From Bacteroidaceae bacterium (lineage in GTDB: Bacteria > Bacteroidota > Bacteroidia > Bacteroidales > Bacteroidaceae), in assembly GCA_017483665.1 (NCBI GenBank), contig JAFUVM010000044.1:1-37288 (forward strand): a stretch of 37,288 nucleotides of DNA, in the 5' to 3' direction. The notes under the pieces were generated by a model. It did no database searches and was not told where the DNA came from. It saw nothing but the letters and a program-made list of their open reading frames with translations. This document shows, one piece after another, positions 23,296 to 30,765 of the stretch. Positions within the stretch are counted from its first letter, which is position 1, and each line of letters begins with the position of its first letter. Position numbers and translations under genes: made by a program.

Positions 23296-23469
23296 TGTGT
23301 GCTCTTTGACATGTTGTACCGCCTTTGCGTGTTTTTGTGATAGGGAAGTCCGTCCGTGATTTCTCTGTGGATCCCTTGCGACATCTGCCCCGGCAGGTGC
23401 CGCCTCTCTCGTGCGCCTTCGTCCGTGGGAGACAGTCCCCTCGAATGGTATCGTCCTCTTATAACTCCC

Positions 23470-23484
23470 ACGTGCGAAGCACGT
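23470..23484 (+). promoter_or_regulatory. Small leader hairpin
   Basis: ACGTGC and GCACGT pair around GAA, followed by a TTTACTTCCATTTTA-type stretch repeated twice. It lies 77 bases before the AAA+ start and might act as an attenuator or pausing site. The evidence is only the palindrome. Confidence 0.3.
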
Positions 23485-23560
23485 TTACTTCCATTTTAAC
23501 TTCCATTTTAACTCCCTAAAGCAGAGTATTGTTTTTATTAACCTTAAAAAGATTTTTGTT

Positions 23561-24706
23561 ATGCGTAAGATATTGAATTCAACCCCCGTCAACAACGAGT
23601 GCAAGCAACAGGAAAACTCCGGCGACGACTCCGTAAAGGAGTTCGAGAGGATGCTGGAAGAGTTTATTTCATCCGGTCTCAACTACGGGAAAGCGCCCGA
23701 CGAAGAGCCGGAAACTGAGGACGAGATGCCCGAGCCGGAAGAACTGCCCGAGGAGGAGGAAACGGACGAGGAGGACGACGAGACGCCCATCGACCTGCCC
23801 TCCGGCATCGTGGAGCAGAACGCGAACCTCTGCGTGAAGGTGCGCATCCTGCCGCCTATGGCCCGTCCGCGCGAGGAGCTGGACCGGCTGGTGGGCTGCG
23901 CGGACATCAAGGCACGCCTCGGCGAGCTGCTGGCCCTGACGCGCTACAACCGCATGCTCCGCAAGGCGTTCCCCCAGGCCAAGGAGCACGAGGTGTCGCT
24001 CCACAGCATCTTCTTCGGACGACCGGGCACGGGCAAGACCACCGTCTGCAAGATCTTCGGCTCGCTCCTCCACGAGGCCGGAGCCCTGTCGAAGGGACAT
24101 GTCGTCGTAGCCGACCGCGGCACGTTCATCGGCTCCCTGTGGGGCGACGAGGAGCGGAGCGTCCGGCAGGTGCTGGAGATGGCCCGCGGCGGCGTCCTCA
24201 TGATTGACGAAGCCTACCTGCTCAACGGCAAGAACGACCACGACCCCGGCAAGATCGTCATACAGCTCCTCATGGATGTGCTTGCCGACGAAGACCAACG
24301 CGACATCGCCGTCGTGCTCTGCGGCTACAAGGAACCGATGATGCGCCTGCTCGACTCCAACCCCGGGCTCCCCTCGCGCTTCCCAAACCGCTTCGAGTTC
24401 AGCGACTTCTCCGTCGACGACCTCTTGGAAATCAGCCGCCGGCGCGTGGACCGGTACCGCTACCACTTCACGCCGCAGGCCTGGCAGAAGTACAGCGAAG
24501 TGCTTGCCGCTGCTTACCGCGAGCGCGACCCGCAGACGTGGGGCAACGCCCGCTTCGTCGCCAACCAGCTGGAGCGCATTTACATCCGTCACGCCCAGCG
24601 TTGCACCCAGGGCAAAACCCCGTCCGGCAGGCAGCTGCTCACCCTTACGCCCGCCGACATCGTCTCCGTCGAAGTGCCCCGCCCCAAGCCCCACATCGGC
24701 TTCTGA
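23561..24706 (+). CDS. CbxX/SpoVK-type AAA+ ATPase with acidic N-terminus
   Basis: A 381-residue AAA+ protein. Residues 1-25 are polar, and 45-80 are strongly acidic (runs of Glu and Asp such as PEELPEEEETDEEDDE). The AAA+ core runs from about 105 to 320: Walker A FGRPGTGKTT, pore-like GTFIGSLWGDEE, Walker B GGVLMIDEAYLL, sensor 1 AVVLCGYKEPM, arginine finger LPSRFPNRFEF, and sensor 2 WGNARFVANQLERI. This order and spacing match the CbbX/SpoVK/EccA group, remodellers of Rubisco or of secretion-system partners. No Rubisco or secretion gene lies nearby, so the client is unknown. The long leader with an Arg-rich small ORF is unusual; the opposite charges of the leader peptide and the ATPase N-terminus are noted, nothing more. 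Confidence 0.9.
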   Translation: MRKILNSTPVNNECKQQENSGDDSVKEFERMLEEFISSGLNYGKAPDEEPETEDEMPEPEELPEEEETDEEDDETPIDLPSGIVEQNANLCVKVRILPPMARPREELDRLVGCADIKARLGELLALTRYNRMLRKAFPQAKEHEVSLHSIFFGRPGTGKTTVCKIFGSLLHEAGALSKGHVVVADRGTFIGSLWGDEERSVRQVLEMARGGVLMIDEAYLLNGKNDHDPGKIVIQLLMDVLADEDQRDIAVVLCGYKEPMMRLLDSNPGLPSRFPNRFEFSDFSVDDLLEISRRRVDRYRYHFTPQAWQKYSEVLAAAYRERDPQTWGNARFVANQLERIYIRHAQRCTQGKTPSGRQLLTLTPADIVSVEVPRPKPHIGF

Positions 24707-25093
24707 GGCACTTCAACAATTTCCCCTCCCCCAACCAACAATTTCCCCTCCTTACGCTCACAACTTCCCCACGCCACGGATAAAAACTTTTTCAGTGGCT
24801 TGGAAATTTATTTCAAAGCCTTGGAAATATATTTTAGTGCCTTTGAAATTTATTTCCAAGCCTTGGAAATAGTTTTATCCCACGGGGAGAAGATTTTTAT
24901 ATCACGTCCCGAAAAACTTCCCCACCCGCCGAAAACGATTTTAGTCCGCTGCAAACGAATTATTTTCACCCGAAAAGTTGGCTCGGATTCCTAAAAGTAT
25001 TAACTTTGCAAGCACATAGTCCCGTTCGCACACGACAGACGGGAATAATTGCATCGAACACCGAACCCGCACAACACACGAAAAGACAAGTAT
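24707..25093. repeat. Gap with 21-bp tandem repeat (24800-24872) and promoter
   Basis: Three 21-base units start at 24800, 24821 and 24842, then a partial one at 24863. Each begins TTGGAAAT or TTTGAAAT and ends AAGCC or GTGCC. The first and third are also near reverse complements of each other, so the block can fold. Upstream, CAACAATTTCCCCTCC occurs twice between 24714 and 24753. No gene is seen; the promoter of the next gene is at 24978-25008. Confidence 0.75.
24978..25008 (+). promoter_or_regulatory. Promoter of the 155-residue protein gene
   Basis: TTG (24978-24980), 20 bases, then TAACTTTG (25001-25008). The leader to the start codon is about 80 bases. Confidence 0.65.
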
Positions 25094-25561
25094 ATGGAAA
25101 CAAACCGCGTAGAACAACTCTGCATAAAGAAGGAACAGGAACTGCTGAATAAAGCCTTCGGAAACATCGTCCACGAAGCCGCCATCCAGCGGCCCGAGAC
25201 CATCGGAACCTACACCAAGGACCTCCCCGTGCGCATCGCCGCCAAGTACAAGAGCTATCTGGAAGAGCTCTGGCACGACTTCGCACCCGACGACATGAAA
25301 GGCACGCCGCTCATCCTGGAAGAAGAGAAGCTGCGCCAGCTCATGACCGGCGAGGACTGGACCCGCGTGGAGAAAGCCTTCGCCGACGCCGAGGAACAGA
25401 CCGTCTGGGAGTTCATCACGCAGACGAACCACAAGGACGTCGCCTACTACAAAGGCCTCCTGCAGGACTACACCCGCAACCTCCTCAGCCTCATGCGCCT
25501 CGACTTCCTCGAGGAAATCACCGGCCACTACATCAGAAACAAGACCTTCGAGGCAGACTGA
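25094..25561 (+). CDS. Conserved-looking soluble protein, function unknown
   Basis: A 155-residue, probably cytoplasmic protein, rich in Glu, Lys and Leu and predicted mostly helical; no signal peptide, membrane helix or cysteine-metal motif. It begins METNRVEQLCIKKEQELLNK. The start at 25094 is chosen because the earlier in-frame ATG (25049) lies in leader sequence and would add a polar, low-complexity extension. It has its own promoter (24978-25008) and a strong terminator (25627-25663), so it is an independent gene. It uses the same GC-rich codons as its neighbours. I do not recognise a family. Confidence 0.75.
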   Translation: METNRVEQLCIKKEQELLNKAFGNIVHEAAIQRPETIGTYTKDLPVRIAAKYKSYLEELWHDFAPDDMKGTPLILEEEKLRQLMTGEDWTRVEKAFADAEEQTVWEFITQTNHKDVAYYKGLLQDYTRNLLSLMRLDFLEEITGHYIRNKTFEAD

Positions 25562-25626
25562 CACCAGAGCTAAATGAAGATGATGCAGGATAATTAGGGT
25601 CTGGTTCTTTTGGAAAAACAATAAAG

Positions 25627-25663
25627 CGCAGTACAGTTATTACCGAAATGTACTGCGTTTTTT
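25627..25663 (+). terminator. Intrinsic terminator
   Basis: CGCAGTACA (25627-25635) pairs with TGTACTGCG (25649-25657) around a 13-base loop, followed by TTTTTT. It ends the unknown 155-residue gene and stands before the convergent ThuA-like gene end. Confidence 0.85.
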
Positions 25664-25680
25664 AGAAAATAATCTAATGT

Positions 25681-26454
25681 TTATTTTGGAAGTGCGGGCG
25701 CTTCGTGGCGGGAGGCAGCGGCCCAACGGATGCCGCGCTTCATGATTTCGAGGGCTTCGGGCACGGAAAAGTCGCTGGCCGAATGGCAGAGAGAGGAATA
25801 GAAGACGCGACCCTTGCCGAAGGTCTTCTTCCAGACGACGGGCATGACGGTGCCTTCTATCCAGGGGGCTTCGGGGTGGGAGCGGAAAGTGGTTGTGGCA
25901 AGGACATGGACGCCCGGGTCGACGAGCATGTAGTACTGCTCGGACTTCATGTGGAAGCGCTTCAGGCCGCGCGTCACGGGGTCCCGCTTGTCGCGGATGT
26001 CCACGTCGTAGTCCACGCTGCCGCCGGGATGGGCCACCCATTGTCCGCCCACCATGAACTGGTAGTCCGTGTTGCTGCGGAAGGCGTCGCACAGTCCTCC
26101 GTGCCAGCCTGCCAGTCCTGCGCCGCCACGCACGGCGCTGAGCAGGCCTCTTTCCTGTTCGGGCGTGATGCTGCCCATCGTCCAGGTTTGGATGACGAGG
26201 TCGATGCCCGACATCAGTTCCTTGTCGGTGTAGACGTCGAGGTTCTCGCTCAGGCGGACGCTGGCTCCTTCGCTTTCGAGCCACGGCTTCAGTACCTCCA
26301 TGCATTGGCGCGGTTCGTGGCCGTCCCATCCGCCGTAGACGAACAGTATCTTCTTGCCCTTCAGGTCGCTCTCCTGAGCGGCGGCTGGCAGCGATATGCA
26401 CGCGGCGGCGGCTACTGCCAGCAGGATTCTCAGTGTGTGTCGTATTTGCTTCAT
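25681..26454 (-). CDS. ThuA-like domain protein, secreted
   Basis: A 257-residue protein with a Sec signal peptide (residues 1-26, ending PAAAQ). The mature part matches the ThuA-like fold, a glutamine-amidotransferase-like flavodoxin-type domain: KKILFVYGGWDGHEPRQC, then LVIQTWTMGSITPEQE, GAGLAGWHGGLCDAF, FMVGGQWVAHPG and GKGRVFYSSLCHSASDF. ThuA was named from trehalose use in rhizobia; in Bacteroidetes such proteins are often exported and lie near sugar-degradation genes, but the reaction is not established. The -7 box TACCTTTG at 26479-26472 gives a very short leader. It is divergent from the carbohydrate-binding protein gene. Confidence 0.88.
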   Translation of the reverse strand: MKQIRHTLRILLAVAAAACISLPAAAQESDLKGKKILFVYGGWDGHEPRQCMEVLKPWLESEGASVRLSENLDVYTDKELMSGIDLVIQTWTMGSITPEQERGLLSAVRGGAGLAGWHGGLCDAFRSNTDYQFMVGGQWVAHPGGSVDYDVDIRDKRDPVTRGLKRFHMKSEQYYMLVDPGVHVLATTTFRSHPEAPWIEGTVMPVVWKKTFGKGRVFYSSLCHSASDFSVPEALEIMKRGIRWAAASRHEAPALPK

Positions 26455-26471
26455 AGTCGTAATGTTTGGTA

Positions 26472-26479
26472 CAAAGGTA
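26472..26479 (-). promoter_or_regulatory. -7 box of the ThuA-like gene
   Basis: TACCTTTG on the minus strand, 17 bases before the start codon. No clear -33 element was found at the usual distance. Confidence 0.5.
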
Positions 26480-26650
26480 AGGATAATAATCCGAATAAGT
26501 GTAAGGCGCAGGCAAGAAAATACGTTTTTACGTAAGATTGGGGTGGGGAAGAAGTGACTTTTGGAAGTTTTTTGCAGGGGAGATTAAACCTTTCGTCCGT
26601 TCGTGTGTCAAAAATACTAATAGACAACAATAACAAACTGTACAGATATC

Positions 26651-29500
26651 ATGAAGAACACGAGAATCATGAAAGCCTTCGTGGCTGGCCTGACTGCATG
26701 TATGGCAGCGGGCCTACTCGCCATCTACGCCGCCGATGCGGATGGCATCTACGTCTGGAAGAACGGGAAATACACGCGCTTCGACGTGGGCGACATCGTC
26801 TTTTCCGACACACAGATTGACATAGCCGACACGAAGTTCAGCGTGAATGACATCGACAGCATCACCTTTGTTCAGCCCGACGAGGCCGCCGTGGTGACGG
26901 ACACCGTGTACGTCGCCTACGACGGACAGACGGCTACGGTCAGTCCCGCCGTCGTGGAGGGCATCACTGCCGAGGTGGACGGGGCTGCGGTCACTTTGAC
27001 GAACGAGAACACCGACCGCGAGATGACGTTCGTCCTCAGCGGCGAGAGCAGCGCAGGCAGCTTCACGTACAACGGCTCGTACAAGACTTGCATACAGCTC
27101 GCCGGGGTCAGTCTGCAAAGCACGACAGGTGCGGCGCTCAACATCCTGTGCGGCAAGCGCATTGCCCTCGAGCTCCTCGACGGTACGGAGAACACCCTCT
27201 CCGATGCTGCGGACGACCTCGGGCAGAAGGCCGCCCTTTACTGCAAGGGACATCTCGAGGTGAGCAAAGGCGGCACGCTCAACGTCAAGGGTAACGTCAA
27301 ACACGCCATCAGCACCAAGGAGTACATGCTTGTGAAGAGCACCACAGGCCTTATCTCCGTCACCGGTGCGGCGAGCGACGGCATCCACGCCGGACAGTAC
27401 TTCAAGATGAACGGCGGCACCATCAACATCCTCGGGGTGAAGGGCGACGGCATCCAGGCCGAGGCAACCGGAGACGGCGACGACGACGACGGACAGCTCA
27501 TGCTGCGCGGCGGCAAGCTCGACGTGACCGTGACCGAAAGGGACGTCGCTGCCATCAAGAGCGACAGCCTGCTCACCGTCAGCGGAGGCAGCATCACCAT
27601 CCATACCACGGGCGACGGCGACAAGGGCATCAAGAGCAAGACCGACATCAGCATCACCGGCGGAGAGCTCGAGGTAGTGCAGAGCGGCAAGTACATCGTG
27701 GAGGACAACGACCCGGGCTACGTCGTGGCCATTAAAGCAGCAGGCGACCTCGACATCAGCGGCGGCTCGATAACCGTCAACAACACGGCCGAGGCTGGCA
27801 AAGGCCTAAGCGCCGACGGCAACATCACCACGAGCGAGGACAGCGCTGCGCTCACCATCAACATCACCGCCAACGGCACTGGCGCCGCACTCGACCTTTC
27901 GCGCAACGTCGACACGGGCACTTCGGACGACAACACGGGCGACGACGAGCAGACCGTCTACCGCATCTGTGCCACGCTAAGCTCCTCCAGCAGCCAGTAC
28001 TGGAACCAGGTCGTCTACCTCTGCAGCAGCGACGGCACCCGCATCGCGCAGCTGACGAAGACCATCACCGTGCAGGCCTCGGGGCAGACCACCCGCACCT
28101 TCTTCTACTATGACTTCGAAGAACCCACCACCGGACAGTTCTACTTCTCCAGCGACGACTATACCCGTACGGGCGGAGGTCCCGGCGGCGGATGGGGAGG
28201 TCCCGGCGGTGGCGGCGGCACGACCTACACCGTCCGCACCGCGGCTGTGAGCGGTCCCACGGAGAGCACCCCGGTCGTCTACTACTACATCAACACCTCG
28301 TCGCCATCCCGCAGCGGCAACGTCTACACCTTCTCCACTACCGACTACACCTCGCGCTACTCTGGCGGCACCATCACCGACAGCGGCTCCGTCTCCTCCG
28401 GCAGCAGCTTCGCCACGGCAGCAGGCATCAAGAGCGACGCAGACATCTGCATCGGCGGCGGCAACATCACCATCTCCAGCACCGGAGCGGCTGCCAAAGG
28501 CATCACCTGCGACAAGGAGCTCCGCACCACAGGCGGCACTCTCGGCATCACCATCAGCGGTGGCGGACTTGGCAGCGGCAATAACACTGCCACGGCCAAG
28601 GGCTTGACGTCAGACGGAAGCATCAACCTCGTGGGCGGCAACATCACGATAAAGATGTCGGGCACGGGCGGCAAGGGCATCAAGAGCGACGGCACCCTGA
28701 CCATCGGCAGCGACGATGAGGACCCCGTGCTCAGCGTCACGACCACCGGAGCCAAGTACGCCAGCACCTCGTCGGCCAAGGCCATCAAGGCCACAGGCGC
28801 CATCACGGTGAACGGCGGCGAACTGACCGTCAACACCAGCCAGACGGGAGCCGAGGGCATGGAGAGCAAGCTGAAGTCGAAGGACGCAGTGGTCATCAAC
28901 GGCGGCAAGCTCTACTTCAAGTGCTACGACGACTGCATCAACACCGCCGGCTGCATCCGCTTCGAGGGCGGTGTCACCGTCTGCTACAGCAACGGCAACG
29001 ACGCCGTGGACAGCAACTACGGGCAGAGCGGAGCCATCACCATCGGCAATGGTGTCGTCATGGCCTACACTACGAAGGGCAGTCCCGAAGAGGGATTCGA
29101 CTGCGACAACAACTCGTACATCCAGATTACGGGCAACGGCATAGGCATCAGCGCAGGCGGCAGTCAAGGCGGAGGCGGCGGTTGGGGCAGCTCGTCGGGC
29201 GGCATCGGCAGCGCCGTGCAGGGCTACTACCTCAGCACGTCGTCCATCAGCTACGCCACCGGACGCTACTACACCCTCTCCGACGCGAGCGGCAACAACC
29301 TCGTCACCTACAGCTTCGAGGCCGGCGTCAGCAGCTCGCTCTCGCTCATCACAGCCACCGGCATGGTGAAGGGCAGCACATACAGCCTCAAGTACAGCAC
29401 CAGCAAGCCTACCGACGCGGAGACCGAGTGGCACGGCCTCTACCTGGGCAGCACCGCCACAGGCACGACCAACGTCCTGAACAGCTTCACCGCACAGTAA
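26651..29500 (+). CDS. Secreted carbohydrate-binding-domain protein (Cthe_2159-like beta-helix)
   Basis: A 949-residue exported protein. Signal peptide residues 1-27; a shorter start at 26669 (MKAFVAG) is also possible, as no clear ribosome site decides. A FDVGDIVFSDTQI-type N-terminal segment follows, then two stretches of many short turns repeating patterns like GDGIQAE, ITGGELEV, SDGSINLVGGNI and INGGKLYF (about 150-420 and 580-880). These match the Cthe_2159-type family, a right-handed beta-helix that binds acidic polysaccharides and calcium. A Gly-rich insert (GGGPGGGWGGPGGGGG, about 505-522) splits the two halves, and a second Gly/Ser-rich patch lies near 835-855. No catalytic motif is seen. 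Likely cell-surface or periplasmic. Confidence 0.82.
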   Translation: MKNTRIMKAFVAGLTACMAAGLLAIYAADADGIYVWKNGKYTRFDVGDIVFSDTQIDIADTKFSVNDIDSITFVQPDEAAVVTDTVYVAYDGQTATVSPAVVEGITAEVDGAAVTLTNENTDREMTFVLSGESSAGSFTYNGSYKTCIQLAGVSLQSTTGAALNILCGKRIALELLDGTENTLSDAADDLGQKAALYCKGHLEVSKGGTLNVKGNVKHAISTKEYMLVKSTTGLISVTGAASDGIHAGQYFKMNGGTINILGVKGDGIQAEATGDGDDDDGQLMLRGGKLDVTVTERDVAAIKSDSLLTVSGGSITIHTTGDGDKGIKSKTDISITGGELEVVQSGKYIVEDNDPGYVVAIKAAGDLDISGGSITVNNTAEAGKGLSADGNITTSEDSAALTINITANGTGAALDLSRNVDTGTSDDNTGDDEQTVYRICATLSSSSSQYWNQVVYLCSSDGTRIAQLTKTITVQASGQTTRTFFYYDFEEPTTGQFYFSSDDYTRTGGGPGGGWGGPGGGGGTTYTVRTAAVSGPTESTPVVYYYINTSSPSRSGNVYTFSTTDYTSRYSGGTITDSGSVSSGSSFATAAGIKSDADICIGGGNITISSTGAAAKGITCDKELRTTGGTLGITISGGGLGSGNNTATAKGLTSDGSINLVGGNITIKMSGTGGKGIKSDGTLTIGSDDEDPVLSVTTTGAKYASTSSAKAIKATGAITVNGGELTVNTSQTGAEGMESKLKSKDAVVINGGKLYFKCYDDCINTAGCIRFEGGVTVCYSNGNDAVDSNYGQSGAITIGNGVVMAYTTKGSPEEGFDCDNNSYIQITGNGIGISAGGSQGGGGGWGSSSGGIGSAVQGYYLSTSSISYATGRYYTLSDASGNNLVTYSFEAGVSSSLSLITATGMVKGSTYSLKYSTSKPTDAETEWHGLYLGSTATGTTNVLNSFTAQ

Positions 29501-29613
29501 TTGCACTCCGCCCGAAGAAACACCCAAATGACTTTCACCACGAATTGCACGTACCGCCTAAGCACCGCCGTTCGTGCGGATTTGACCTCCGGCTTTTCCG
29601 CCTGAGCACCGCC
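29501..29613. repeat. Degenerate partial copy of the four-hairpin element's 5' end
   Basis: GCACCGCCGTTCGTGCGGATTT occurs at about 29564-29585 and again at 29606-29627, where element C begins. The first copy lacks its hairpin's right arm (followed by GACCTCCGG), so it looks like an abortive duplication. No gene is seen. Confidence 0.6.
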
Positions 29614-29739
29614 GTTCGTGCGGATTTGCAATCCGCACGTAGGGAATATAGGGATTTGTAATCCCGCAATTCTTTCTTTCGCATTACAAATGCTTATATT
29701 CAATGCTGTCGGATTGCAAATCCGACAGAACATTACCGT
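29614..29739. repeat. Four-hairpin palindromic repeat element, copy C
   Basis: Hairpins at 29617-29639, 29651-29665, 29681-29693 and 29706-29728, all with 3-base loops, then AACATTACCGT into the 22-bp array. It lies between the convergent carbohydrate-binding and rubrerythrin genes. Confidence 0.92.
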
Positions 29740-29881
29740 AAGCCACACGCTCTTCTCTCCGAAGCGCCTCGCGCTTATTCCCGAAGCGCCTCGTGCTTAT
29801 TTCGGAAGCGCCTCGCGCTTATTGTCGAAGCGCCCCGTGCTTATTTCGGAAGCGCCTGGCGGTTATTCTGGAAGCGCGGGG
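29740..29881. repeat. 22-bp tandem hairpin repeat array, six units plus partial
   Basis: Units start at 29740 (degenerate), 29762, 29784, 29806, 29828, 29850 and 29872 (partial), exactly 22 bases apart. Loop-side changes (CTC, CCC, CTG) and stem changes (GCGCTT, GTGCTT, GCGGTT) occur. The array ends 7 bases before the rubrerythrin stop codon. Confidence 0.92.
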
Positions 29882-29887
29882 AGTTGT

Positions 29888-30430
29888 TCAATAGTTCTCG
29901 GCCAGGATCTGGAAGTAGCTCTGCGGGTGGTTGCAGGTGGGGCATACTTCGGGGGCTTTCTTGCCGATGACGATGTGGCCGCAGTTGGCGCACTGCCAGA
30001 TGACGTCGCCGTCGCGCGAGAAGACCACGGCGTCCTGGATGTTCTGGAGCAGGCGGCGGTAGCGCTCCTCGTGGTGCTTCTCGATGGCGCCCACGAGCTC
30101 GAACTTCTCGGCAATCTCGTCGAAGCCTTCCTCGCGAGCCTCGCGTGCCATGCGGGCATACATATCGGTCCATTCGAAGTTCTCGCCTGCGGCAGCGTCG
30201 GCCAGGTTGGTCACCGTGTCGCTCACGCTGCCGCCGTTCAGGTACTTGTACCACAGCTTGGCGTGCTCCTTCTCGTTGGCGGCCGTCTCATCGAAGATGG
30301 CGGCTATCTGCACGTAGCCGTCCTTCTTGGCTTTCGATGCGAAGTAGTTGTACTTGTTGCGAGCCATGCTCTCGCCGGCGAAGGCCTCCTTGAGGTTCTT
30401 CTCCGTCTTGGTTCCTTTCAGTTCTTTCAT
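29888..30430 (-). CDS. rbr: Rubrerythrin
   Basis: A 180-residue peroxide-scavenging protein for anaerobes: a diiron four-helix bundle reduces H2O2 with electrons from a C-terminal rubredoxin centre. Diiron ligand motifs are [13 protein letters not shown] (about 15-27), EKEHAKLWY (about 53-61) and [10 protein letters not shown] (about 117-126). The FeS4 site is formed by CANCG and CPTCNHPQ (about 147-167). Length is typical. It has its own promoter (30496-30466) and stands alone, divergent from nadB and convergent with the beta-helix gene. Start at 30430. Confidence 0.96.
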   Translation of the reverse strand: MKELKGTKTEKNLKEAFAGESMARNKYNYFASKAKKDGYVQIAAIFDETAANEKEHAKLWYKYLNGGSVSDTVTNLADAAAGENFEWTDMYARMAREAREEGFDEIAEKFELVGAIEKHHEERYRRLLQNIQDAVVFSRDGDVIWQCANCGHIVIGKKAPEVCPTCNHPQSYFQILAENY

Positions 30431-30465
30431 AATCGTTTTGGGTTAAGGGTGAATGATATCTGGCG

Positions 30466-30496
30466 CAAAGATACTGTTTTTTAGTGATACCCGCAA
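30466..30496 (-). promoter_or_regulatory. Promoter of rubrerythrin
   Basis: On the minus strand TTGC (30496-30493), 19 bases, then TATCTTTG (30473-30466), 35 bases before the start codon. Confidence 0.65.
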
Positions 30497-30630
30497 GCGC
30501 CGGGCGAATTTTTTGCATTGCGTGCGGAGAGTGACTGTCCTTCGCAAAAGGAGGAAAACCGTCGGTTTCGGCAGGCTCCGGCCCGCCGAATCGCGAGTTA
30601 AGGCCGTGTCGCGATGCCACTTTTCCCCGG

Positions 30631-30665
30631 AAAAGCAAAAGAAATTGCGGTTTTCTTTTGCTTTT
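30631..30665. promoter_or_regulatory. Inverted repeat overlapping the nadB -33 box
   Basis: AAAAGCAAAAGAAA (30631-30644) and its exact reverse complement (30652-30665) are separated by 7 bases. The right arm includes the TTTG of the nadB -33 element, a position suited to a repressor. The 10-mer TTTTGCTTTT also occurs upstream of nadA at 19501-19510. Confidence 0.5.
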
Positions 30666-30687
30666 AGCGCACTTAATCGTAACTTTG
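30657..30687 (+). promoter_or_regulatory. Promoter of nadB
   Basis: TTTG (30657-30660), 19 bases, then TAACTTTG (30680-30687), giving a leader of about 70 bases. Confidence 0.7.
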
Positions 30688-30765
30688 CCTCGATATTACG
30701 TTAAAAAGAAGCGCTGGAGGTGCGTTCCGGCTCCCAGTGCCTGAACAAAACAGAAGTCATTGACG

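Larger units (their letters stand above)
22946..23560. other. Long intergenic leader region upstream of the AAA+ gene
   Basis: The left part holds the dacB upstream region (a weak TAACTTTA box on the minus strand, 22981-22974). The right part holds a strong plus-strand promoter (23114-23145) followed by about 400 bases of transcribed leader. That leader contains a small Arg-rich ORF (23191-23295), a CTGCC/GGCAG hairpin near 23384-23395, an ACGTGC/GCACGT hairpin at 23470-23484, and a repeated ACTTCCATTTTA (about 23487-23515). Confidence 0.55.
30431..30765. other. Divergent promoter region rubrerythrin / nadB
   Basis: No gene is supported. It holds the rubrerythrin promoter (30466-30496, minus), two adjacent palindromes (TTTTCC/GGAAAA at 30621-30634 and a 14-bp arm pair at 30631-30665) and the nadB promoter (30657-30687). 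The 70 bases before nadB form a GC-rich leader without an evident structure. Confidence 0.5.

Noticed and set aside
23325-23519. 64-codon frame in the AAA+ leader
   Set aside because: It starts with TTG, has no ribosome site and ends in translated short repeats; the ORF at 23191 is better supported.
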